DNA of 5,308 nucleotides from an uncultured Opitutia bacterium (GTDB lineage: Bacteria > Verrucomicrobiota > Verrucomicrobiia > Opitutales > UBA953), in the NCBI GenBank assembly GCA_903929325.1, contig CAIYUD010000041.1, forward strand, positions 1 through 5,308, given 5' to 3'. A program made the translations under genes and the position numbers. Each line of letters opens with the position of its first letter. Position 1 is the stretch's first letter. Shown piece after piece: positions 1 through 5,308 of this stretch. The notes under the pieces were generated by a model, which did no database searches, was not told the DNA's origin, and was given only the letters and a program-made list of their open reading frames with translations.

Positions 1-2005
1 ACTGCGCCCCCTACCAACACCCTTAGCCTACGCTGCCTCGACGGTAGACAATGAGCGCTTGATTGTTATCGGCGGACAAACTGCCCCCGACGCTACTCAA
101 GCAGATACATTCTTCGGTATACTCGACCTCAAAGACCCTGCGCCTAAATGGGATGTGCGGCCATGGGTTGGTACTGGTCGTATTTTAGCAACCGCGGGCG
201 TTCTCGACGGTAAGCTCTACTTGATGGGTGGCTGTACACTTGCAGCCAGCCCAGAAGGGAAGCCTCAACGCACGTACCTTCAAACGACGCGGGTCTTTAA
301 ACTTTCTTCGAACGTGACCGACTGGGAATCAGCTTCGGTAGCGGGCGCAGACCTTCCCTTCCCCTTGGCCGCAAGCTGTGGGCCAGCAATCGTTCGTGAT
401 AGTCGCATCATCCTACTCGGCGGCGATGATGGCTCTCACTATGGCAAATCGCCACAAACGCACCCCGGCCAACGTAGCGACATCCTTGTCTACAACCCGC
501 GCGAGTCCGTTTTTGAAAATACCGGGAAGCTGTCACTCGGCGTAGCGACGGCACCTGTTGTTGTTTTAGGCTCAGATGTTATTGTCGTCAGCGGTGAGAT
601 AAAACCAGGCGTGCGCACACCCGCCATGCAGGTGACTCATCTCACGTACGTCGCCTCCTACAATTGGATTGATGGATTAGTCTTAGCACTTGCGCTCATC
701 GCCCTTGGGCTGCTCGTGCGCGAAATTCTTCGTGGAGGTTTGCGCCGAACAATTCGCTCACTTGGGGATGCTAACCTGCCCAGTCGAGCGGCGTGGATTG
801 CGGTCGGATTACTCTTCGTAGTGGCGATGCTGAATTACCTCGATCGGCAACTGCTGGCATCGATGAGTGGGCCGATTATTCGCGACATTCCACAAACGAG
901 TGCAGAGTTTGGATTACTCACCGCCATCTTCCTCTTTGTCTACTCCGCTTTAAGTCCCGTCGGTGGTATTCTCGCTGATCGCTACAGTCGGCGCATGGTT
1001 ATCCTAGTCTCGCTCGCAGTATGGTCCGCGGTAACTTGGTTGACAGGACACGTCACAGACTATCGAGGTCTCGTTATCGCTCGTGCACTCATGGGTGTAA
1101 GCGAAGCGTTCTACATCCCTGCGGCGCTCGCACTGATTACAGACTATCACCGCGGGCGTACGCGATCACTTGCGACAGGCCTGCACATGAGTGGCATCTA
1201 CCTTGGACAAGCCCTGGCGGGCGTCGGCGGTTATGTCGCCGAAGCCGCCGGCTGGCGTCTGACATTTGGCATCTTCGGTCTCGTTGGAGTCATCTACTCA
1301 CTTGTTCTGATCATCTGGCTCCGCGAACCTTCAGGTGATGCAGAGACAGAAGTTGCGAACGCTGAATCGACATCGGGGAAACCAAGTGTCGTCGAAATTT
1401 TGCGTGGTTGCCTGCAAGTGCCTGCCTTCTGGTTACTCTTTGCAATCTGCGCCTGCGCGAGTGCTTCGAACTGGTTTATTCTTAGCTGGTTGCCACGCCT
1501 ACTACAGGAAAACTTTAATCTCTCGATGGGAGAAGCTGGCACATGGGCAACCATGCCAACCTCGATTGCTAAGTACATCGCTGTACTCGGCGGTGCCGTG
1601 TTAGCTGACCGTTTAAGCGTACACAACCCCCGCGCTCGCAGTCGACTTGCGTCACTCGGCTTCATCATTGCCGGCCCAATGATTGCCATAACCACAATCG
1701 TGCCCGAAGGCGCACTCGTGATCTTCGTTGGTCTCGTGATTTTCCAAGGCATCGCTCAAGGTGTGCTCGACGCCACAATGATGCCAATTCTCCGATCACA
1801 TATCGGTGGCCGCTTTGCTGCTACCGGGTATGGCTTCCTCAACTTAGCTGGCGCGGGTATCGGTGGCCTGACCGTCTATTACGGAGGTGCCCTCAAAGAT
1901 GCCGGCATACCCCTGGCTACCACATTAGCGCTATCGGGTGCGGGCTTGCTCGCCTGTGGTCTGGCACTCGCACTCCTGCCGAAACCGCCAGAAATCGCCG
2001 ACTAA
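1..2005 (+). CDS. Cyclically permuted NanM-type Kelch mutarotase fused to MFS sugar-acid transporter (5' partial)
   Basis: The reading frame is open from base 2 to the TAA at 2003-2005 with no start inside the family's expected N-terminus, so the gene begins upstream; the TTG at 59 lies inside a Kelch strand. Residues below count from that TTG. The first ~195 residues are Kelch blades: IGGQ near 4-7, LMGGC 55-59, LLGGDD 119-124, and the NanM hallmark SGEIKPGVRTP at 178-188. A lone hydrophobic helix (204-220) follows, then an Arg-rich stretch (R221, R225, R229, R230, R233). The rest is an MFS carrier starting near 245, with NYLDRQ at 259-264, the loop 2-3 motif GGILADRYSRR at 302-312, and a hydrophilic central loop near 422-450. 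By family knowledge NanM equilibrates Neu5Ac anomers. The inferred topology is a periplasmic propeller, one anchoring helix, a positive cytoplasmic linker, then 12 helices. Sialate as the transported substrate is inferred from the propeller and neighbours. The join is in one frame with no sign of a frameshift. Confidence 0.88.
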   Translation, partial: LRPLPTPLAYAASTVDNERLIVIGGQTAPDATQADTFFGILDLKDPAPKWDVRPWVGTGRILATAGVLDGKLYLMGGCTLAASPEGKPQRTYLQTTRVFKLSSNVTDWESASVAGADLPFPLAASCGPAIVRDSRIILLGGDDGSHYGKSPQTHPGQRSDILVYNPRESVFENTGKLSLGVATAPVVVLGSDVIVVSGEIKPGVRTPAMQVTHLTYVASYNWIDGLVLALALIALGLLVREILRGGLRRTIRSLGDANLPSRAAWIAVGLLFVVAMLNYLDRQLLASMSGPIIRDIPQTSAEFGLLTAIFLFVYSALSPVGGILADRYSRRMVILVSLAVWSAVTWLTGHVTDYRGLVIARALMGVSEAFYIPAALALITDYHRGRTRSLATGLHMSGIYLGQALAGVGGYVAEAAGWRLTFGIFGLVGVIYSLVLIIWLREPSGDAETEVANAESTSGKPSVVEILRGCLQVPAFWLLFAICACASASNWFILSWLPRLLQENFNLSMGEAGTWATMPTSIAKYIAVLGGAVLADRLSVHNPRARSRLASLGFIIAGPMIAITTIVPEGALVIFVGLVIFQGIAQGVLDATMMPILRSHIGGRFAATGYGFLNLAGAGIGGLTVYYGGALKDAGIPLATTLALSGAGLLACGLALALLPKPPEIAD

Positions 2006-2059
2006 AAGCCAGTTTTGCGCTTTGCCTCAGTGCGAAAGCGGGTTAAGTCAAAAGGCTTT
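2004..2059 (+). promoter_or_regulatory. Two-part hairpin filling the gap before nanA and covering its ribosome site
   Basis: The gap between the fusion stop and nanA can fold almost end to end. The outer stem pairs AAAGCC (2005-2010) with GGCTTT (2054-2059), skips bases 2011-2012, then pairs TTTTG (2013-2017) with CAAAA (2049-2053). The inner hairpin pairs CGCTTT (2018-2023) with AAAGCG (2035-2040), plus GC (2024-2025) with GC (2032-2033) across one bulged G, around a six-base loop. Bases 2041-2048 stay unpaired on one side. The likely nanA Shine-Dalgarno AAAAGG (2050-2055) lies wholly inside the outer stem, and no T-run follows, so a terminator is unlikely. A ribosome finishing the upstream gene would open the 5' arm, which would couple nanA translation to the transporter. 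The pairing is seen in the sequence; the regulatory role is inference. Confidence 0.45.
2050..2055 (+). promoter_or_regulatory. Ribosome binding site of nanA
   Basis: AAAAGG ends six bases before the ATG at 2062, a normal Shine-Dalgarno distance. It supports this start, as does the N-terminus running straight into the family's first strand. It is the only purine-rich site close to the start and is paired in the hairpin described for this gap. Confidence 0.6.
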
Positions 2060-2061
2060 CC

Positions 2062-2976
2062 ATGACCACATTCAAGATCCATGGCATCTGTGCCGCCACC
2101 CATACGCCTTTCGCTGCCGATGGATCACTCAATCTCACAGCGGTTGAGAAGCAGCGCGATCACCTTTTAGCGCGCAAAGTCACTCAAGTCTTCATTGGCG
2201 GAAGCACAGGTGAAAGCCACTCGGTCTCAACCTCAGAGCGATTGGCGCTGGCAGAACGCTGGATGGCCGCCGCCAAGGGTACGGAGATGCGCGTGATTGT
2301 GCATGTCGGCTCGAATAATCTTCGCGATGCGGCCGAGCTTGCAGCCCATGCCCAAAAAGTTGGCGCTGCGGCGGTGTCCATGCTCTCACCTTCCTACTTC
2401 AAGCCACGCACGCTCGCCGATCTTATCGCTTGCTGCGAAATGGTCGCAAAAGCTGCCCCTGCTCTGCCTTTCTATTACTACGACATTCCTGTGCTCACCG
2501 GCGTAAACTTTTCAATGGAAGAGTTTTTGAATACAGCACCGGCTCGCATTCCCAATCTTGCTGGAATCAAATACACAAACCCTGACCTCATGGCTTACCA
2601 GCTCGCTCGCCGGGGTGGCGGCGGCAAGTTTGATTTACCCTGGGGATGTGATGAGTTCTTCCTCGCCGCACTCGCTCTTGGAGCACAAGGCGCCGTCGGA
2701 AGCACCTTTAACTTTGCACCCGGCATCTATCAGCGCCTGCAGAAAGCTTATCAAGCAGGCGACATGGCTGCCGCCCAGACCGAACAGTTCCGATCCGTCC
2801 AACTCGTCCAAGTCGTTGCCAAACGCGGCTACATGGGCTCCGCCAAAGCACTCATGAATCACCTCGGGGTACCTGTTGGTCCCGCCCGTTTACCGAATAG
2901 TAATCCTGATGCTGATGGCGTAGCCGCCATGATTAAAGAACTCGAAGCGATTGGTTACTTTGGCTGGAAAGATTAA
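2062..2976 (+). CDS. nanA: N-acetylneuraminate lyase (sialic acid aldolase)
   Basis: This cytoplasmic class I aldolase cleaves Neu5Ac into pyruvate and N-acetyl-D-mannosamine, the first committed step of sialic acid catabolism. The protein has 304 residues, close to the usual ~300 of the DHDPS/NAL (beta/alpha)8-barrel family. Visible motifs are GGSTGES at 46-52 (S48 and T49 bind the pyruvate carboxylate), YYYDIP at 138-143 with Y140 as the catalytic tyrosine, GIK at 168-170 with K170 as the Schiff-base lysine, G-C-D-E at 195-198 (counterpart of the sugar-binding G-x-D-E of NanA) and GSTFN at 213-217. The G-x-D-E and GST(Y/F)N pair favours sialate lyase over dihydrodipicolinate synthase, as do the neighbours. 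There is no signal peptide. The wording around the active site (YYYxIPxLTGV, GAQGAVGST) resembles the vertebrate NPL type more than E. coli NanA. Its stop TAA overlaps the ATG of the next gene. Confidence 0.93.
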   Translation: MTTFKIHGICAATHTPFAADGSLNLTAVEKQRDHLLARKVTQVFIGGSTGESHSVSTSERLALAERWMAAAKGTEMRVIVHVGSNNLRDAAELAAHAQKVGAAAVSMLSPSYFKPRTLADLIACCEMVAKAAPALPFYYYDIPVLTGVNFSMEEFLNTAPARIPNLAGIKYTNPDLMAYQLARRGGGGKFDLPWGCDEFFLAALALGAQGAVGSTFNFAPGIYQRLQKAYQAGDMAAAQTEQFRSVQLVQVVAKRGYMGSAKALMNHLGVPVGPARLPNSNPDADGVAAMIKELEAIGYFGWKD

Positions 2977-3698
2977 TGCGCTCGTTCCTCGTCAGCTTGC
3001 TTGCACTCAGTGCGAGCTTATCAGCCGCCGATTCACCCGACCTAGCACGCCTGCGTGCTAGAATGTCAGATAAAAGACCGGTGACTTGGCTTTTTACAGG
3101 AGACAGCATCACACACGGAGCCCTACACACGAAGGGCTGGAGATGCTTCACGGAAATCTTTGCAGAGCGTGTGCGATTCGAAATGAATCGTCGATCCGAC
3201 ATCGTTATTAACACAGGTATTAGTGGCGATACGACGGCTGGCATCATCGCCGCACTCGATTGGCGCCTCAGTCGCTTCCAGCCTGATGTGACGTTCATTA
3301 TGTTCGGAATGAATGACAGCGTCATCGGCCCTGATCTTGCTACCTATGAAGCCAATCTTCGCAAAGTAGTGACTGAGGCGCGTAAAAACGGGGGCATCCC
3401 TGTACTCATGAGAGTCAATCCATGTCTACCTGGCTCCGCTCAAGAGAAACGACATGCAAAACTCGAAAGCTATATGGACGTTGTCGCAAAGATTGCTACC
3501 GATGAAAAATTAATACTCGTCGACCACTGGGCCGATTGGCGCAAAGAGCCGAAATCCATTGCCCCCATGATGAATGACGAAGTGCATCCCAATGCCCGCG
3601 GACATCAAGAGATGGCCATTCGTATTTTACAGGCAGTCGGACTCAGTGATCCTAAAGCATTTACAGGTCGATTAAGCGCACCTGCCCAAGGCAAATAA
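2976..3698 (+). CDS. Exported SGNH/GDSL-family esterase, possible sialic acid O-acetylesterase
   Basis: The 240-residue protein begins with a short signal peptide (hydrophobic 4-17, likely cleavage after SAA near 18), so it should act outside the cytoplasm. All SGNH blocks are present: block I GDSITHG 42-48 with nucleophile S44, block II GISGDTT 81-87 with oxyanion G84, block III GMND 111-114 with N113, and block V DEVH 201-204 giving catalytic D201 and H204. The size and spacing fit the GDSL_2 lipase/acylhydrolase group. The ATG overlaps the nanA stop as TAATG, so translation is probably coupled; a weak GGAAAG lies 5-10 bases upstream of the start. The substrate is not shown by the sequence. 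The setting between lyase and sialidase suggests removal of O-acetyl groups from sialic acids, as E. coli NanS does, but a carbohydrate acetylesterase or lysophospholipase remains possible. Confidence 0.88.
   Translation: MRSFLVSLLALSASLSAADSPDLARLRARMSDKRPVTWLFTGDSITHGALHTKGWRCFTEIFAERVRFEMNRRSDIVINTGISGDTTAGIIAALDWRLSRFQPDVTFIMFGMNDSVIGPDLATYEANLRKVVTEARKNGGIPVLMRVNPCLPGSAQEKRHAKLESYMDVVAKIATDEKLILVDHWADWRKEPKSIAPMMNDEVHPNARGHQEMAIRILQAVGLSDPKAFTGRLSAPAQGK
3042..3061. repeat. 20-base palindrome inside the SGNH esterase gene
   Basis: CTAGCACGC (3042-3050) is followed by CT and then its exact reverse complement GCGTGCTAG (3053-3061). As RNA it could form an eight-pair stem with a four-base loop; as DNA it is a symmetric site that could bind a dimeric regulator. 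It lies in codons 23-29, just after the signal peptide region. It may simply reflect the Leu-Ala-Arg-Leu-Arg-Ala-Arg coding repeat. Confidence 0.5.
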
Positions 3699-3754
3699 GC
3701 CTAATGGGTAGCGGAACCTGCATCGCCTCACGGCTGTCTCAATAACCTCCCCTT

Positions 3755-4846
3755 ATGCGTCTCCTCATTCTTCCATTATTCCTTGCACTTTGTGTCTCCG
3801 CGGACCCCACGCCGCCGACGGTTGTCTTTAAAGCTGGCGAGACCGACAAGTTTCCTTCCATTCGCATCCCTGCCTTACTCTGCACGAAAAAGGGCACCTT
3901 GCTTGCAGCAGCTGAGGGACGAAACAAAGCCCACGACCAAGCCGAGAATGATTACATTCTCCGTCGCTCAACGGACAACGGAAAGACTTGGTCGAAGTCC
4001 GAAGTTATTCTCGAACAAGGCGCAACCTGTTTAAATAACCCCTGCTTCGTGCAAGAATCCAAGAGCGGTCGCATCTTTCTCTTCTTCCAAACCTACCCTC
4101 CTGGCGTCGGACAGTTTAGCAAAGGCGTAAAGACAGGACCTGAAGGCCCAAATAAAATTGGCTACGTCACATCCGATGACGATGGGCAAACATGGTCGAA
4201 GCCTGTCGATGTCTCCAATCTTAAACCTGACAACTCAACAACCACTGCATCTGGACCGGGCATCGGCATTCAGATTAGCAAAGGAGCCAAGGCCGGCCGA
4301 CTCATCATGCCTTTCAACTCCAAGGAAGGCGGAAGCTTCTTCAACTGGGTCGCTTATTCGGATGACGCAGGCAAAACCTGGAAACGCGGTGCCAACGTGC
4401 CGCAGGAGAAAATGGAGCTCAATGAAGTACAGGTCTGTGAGACCTCAAACGGTGGACTTTATTTGAACTCCCGTAAATGGAAGGGCGGAAACTTTCGCAA
4501 AGTCTCTTGGTCAACCAACGGAGGCGAGAGCTGGACCAGTGCCGCCGATGACGTAGGCATGCCTGGACCTGACTGCCAGAACTCGCTTTTAGCCATTCCG
4601 GGTAACAAACCCCGCATTGTCGTCCTAGGCCCAACAGGCGGAGCCAGATCCAAGGGAACCATCCGCATCTCGACGAATGACGGCAAGACCTGGGACAAGT
4701 CTCGTTTGCTCGTCACAGGACCATTCGCCTACAGCTCGATGGCGCTCATGAAGGACGGGCGTATCGGCGTAATCTACGAACCCAACAACGGTGCGGAGAT
4801 TCTCTTCACCTCGGTCGACCTCGCCTGGATTGAAAAAGGCGAGTGA
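3755..4846 (+). CDS. nanH: Exported exo-alpha-sialidase (neuraminidase, GH33)
   Basis: This enzyme releases terminal alpha-linked sialic acids from glycoconjugates. The 363-residue protein has a short signal peptide (MRLLILPLFLALCVSA, cleavage likely before D17) and then a single six-bladed catalytic propeller with no extra carbohydrate-binding domain. The arginine triad is R37 in the RIP motif, R240 in LNSR and R298 in GGARSKG. The acid/base is probably D61 in the AEGR...HDQAEND region, the nucleophile is Y326 in AYSSM paired with E224 in LNEVQ, and E342 in IYE likely steadies R37. Five Asp-boxes stand at 72-79, 140-147, 202-209, 253-260 and 306-313; the last two carry Asn where Asp is usual. 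GPGIGIQ (167-173) is also typical. The gene lies 56 bases after the SGNH gene; I see no Shine-Dalgarno, only a pyrimidine stretch ending two bases before the ATG. In-frame codons upstream are closed by a TAA at 3743-3745, so the start is well bounded. Confidence 0.94.
   Translation: MRLLILPLFLALCVSADPTPPTVVFKAGETDKFPSIRIPALLCTKKGTLLAAAEGRNKAHDQAENDYILRRSTDNGKTWSKSEVILEQGATCLNNPCFVQESKSGRIFLFFQTYPPGVGQFSKGVKTGPEGPNKIGYVTSDDDGQTWSKPVDVSNLKPDNSTTTASGPGIGIQISKGAKAGRLIMPFNSKEGGSFFNWVAYSDDAGKTWKRGANVPQEKMELNEVQVCETSNGGLYLNSRKWKGGNFRKVSWSTNGGESWTSAADDVGMPGPDCQNSLLAIPGNKPRIVVLGPTGGARSKGTIRISTNDGKTWDKSRLLVTGPFAYSSMALMKDGRIGVIYEPNNGAEILFTSVDLAWIEKGE
4835..4839 (+). promoter_or_regulatory. Ribosome binding site of the sialate O-acetylesterase
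   Basis: AAAGG lies inside the last codons of the sialidase gene, eight bases before the ATG at 4848. It supports that start and suggests that the two genes are translated from one message. Confidence 0.5.
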
Positions 4847-4847
4847 C

Positions 4848-5308
4848 ATGCGCAGGTTCGTTGCGCTTTTTGTTTTAACAGCAACGGCCAGTGCTGCGGT
4901 ACGTTTTGATCCGTTCTTGGGGGATCACATGGTGCTGCAACGAGAACAGCCAATCGTTATCCGAGGAACAGCCAACCCCTCAGAAGTCATACAAGTAGCG
5001 CTTGGAAACGAGCAGCTCCCTGCTACCGCCAGCTCGACGGGCGAATGGGAAGCACGCTTCCGTCCACGCCCTGCAAATAAAGTAGCGGTAACCCTTAAAG
5101 CAAAAGCGCCTTCAGGAGAGGCAACTTTAGCTGATGTTTTAATCGGAGATGTTTGGGTTTGTGCAGGTCAATCCAACATGGAGTTCCCTGTCGGACGAGA
5201 ACAGAAGGAAAACTTAATGGAGTCCGCCAAGTCATGGAATGACTCACCGTCACTGCGTATTCTCAACTATAGTTTCCCAGGACAGTATATCTCACAAAAG
5301 GCACTGAG
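4848..5308 (+). CDS. Sialate O-acetylesterase, exported (3' partial)
   Basis: The frame opens at ATG 4848, one base after the sialidase TGA, and is still open at the window end, giving 153 complete codons of a protein that in this family usually runs to about 450-650 residues. A signal peptide (MRRFVALFVLTATASAA, cleavage near residue 17) points to export. Residues 20-35 (FDPFLGDHMVLQREQP) match the family's opening strand, followed by a small beta domain with a GEWEARF strand near 65-71. The block GDVWVCAGQSNMEFP at 100-114 holds the nucleophile S109 in GQSNM; the catalytic His would be beyond the window. The family removes acetyl esters from the 9-position of sialic acids, though relatives act on xylan and pectin acetyl groups. 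The adjoining sialidase and lyase favour the sialate role here. Its presence alongside an SGNH esterase gives the cluster two unrelated de-esterifying enzymes. Confidence 0.92.
   Translation, partial: MRRFVALFVLTATASAAVRFDPFLGDHMVLQREQPIVIRGTANPSEVIQVALGNEQLPATASSTGEWEARFRPRPANKVAVTLKAKAPSGEATLADVLIGDVWVCAGQSNMEFPVGREQKENLMESAKSWNDSPSLRILNYSFPGQYISQKAL

Noticed and set aside
59..61. TTG as the true start of the Kelch-MFS gene
   Set aside because: The frame stays open upstream to the window edge, and the codons before it (PLPTPLAYAAS) fit the conserved start of a mutarotase blade, so the TTG is an internal Leu codon.
1231..1249. Inverted repeat TCGGCG/CGCCGA in the MFS gene
   Set aside because: Six-base arms in GC-rich coding sequence are expected by chance, and they encode conserved-looking membrane helix residues.
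1294..1752. 152-codon open frame on the reverse strand
   Set aside because: It lies wholly inside the MFS coding region, has no recognisable domain, and the + strand frame has clear family motifs across it.
2018..2040. Inner hairpin of the nanA leader as a Rho-independent terminator
   Set aside because: It is followed by GGTTAAGT rather than a run of T, and the stem is short with a bulge.
2933..3325. 130-codon open frame on the reverse strand across the nanA-SGNH junction
   Set aside because: Both overlapped genes carry intact catalytic motifs; the reverse product shows no family features.
3704..3745. Thirteen-codon mini-ORF before the sialidase, in the same frame
   Set aside because: It ends in TAA nine bases before the sialidase ATG, has no ribosome site, and its peptide has no features; it only shows that the sialidase cannot start further upstream.
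3785..3796. Possible lipoprotein cysteine (C13) in the sialidase signal peptide
   Set aside because: The preceding residues are L-A-L, and Leu directly before the Cys is not a normal lipobox; an ordinary signal peptidase I site after VSA fits better.
4118..4300. Similar peptides FSKGVKTG and ISKGAKAG in the sialidase as an internal duplication
   Set aside because: Only eight residues match loosely and the DNA around them differs; the second is part of a normal GH33 strand.

Overview
The window looks like part of a sialic acid (N-acetylneuraminate, Neu5Ac) scavenging operon. All five genes lie on the + strand and are tightly packed, and both ends of the window cut through a gene. Moderate GC, three short exported hydrolases in a row, and a cyclically permuted Kelch mutarotase fused to a carrier suggest a Gram-negative glycan degrader, most likely of the Planctomycetes-Verrucomicrobia group. 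That placement is inference from gene style and has not been tested by phylogeny.

Layout. (1) 1-2005: the 3' part of a long fusion gene. It encodes a NanM-type Kelch propeller (sialic acid mutarotase), then one linker membrane helix, then a complete 12-helix MFS carrier. (2) 2062-2976: N-acetylneuraminate lyase (nanA), preceded by a 56-base gap that can fold into a long two-part hairpin covering the nanA ribosome site. (3) 2976-3698: an exported SGNH/GDSL esterase that overlaps nanA by one base. (4) 3755-4846: an exported GH33 exo-sialidase with the full set of catalytic residues and five Asp-boxes. (5) 4848-5308: the 5' part of a sialate O-acetylesterase (GQSNM family), one base after the sialidase stop. 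No gene-free stretch exceeds 56 bases. I see no RNA genes, CRISPR, insertion sequences or convincing Rho-independent terminators.

How the genes fit together (inference from families and order). The sialidase releases Neu5Ac as the alpha anomer outside the cytoplasm. The two esterases could strip O-acetyl groups that block sialidase or lyase. The propeller speeds alpha/beta mutarotation and hands the sugar to the MFS carrier to which it is covalently joined. NanA then splits Neu5Ac into pyruvate and N-acetylmannosamine in the cytoplasm. The later steps (NanK/NanE or an N-acylglucosamine 2-epimerase) and any regulator are not in the window and may lie outside it.

The most notable points are the permuted mutarotase-MFS fusion, the presence of two unrelated esterase families in one cluster, the hairpin over the nanA start, and a near-perfect palindrome inside the SGNH gene.
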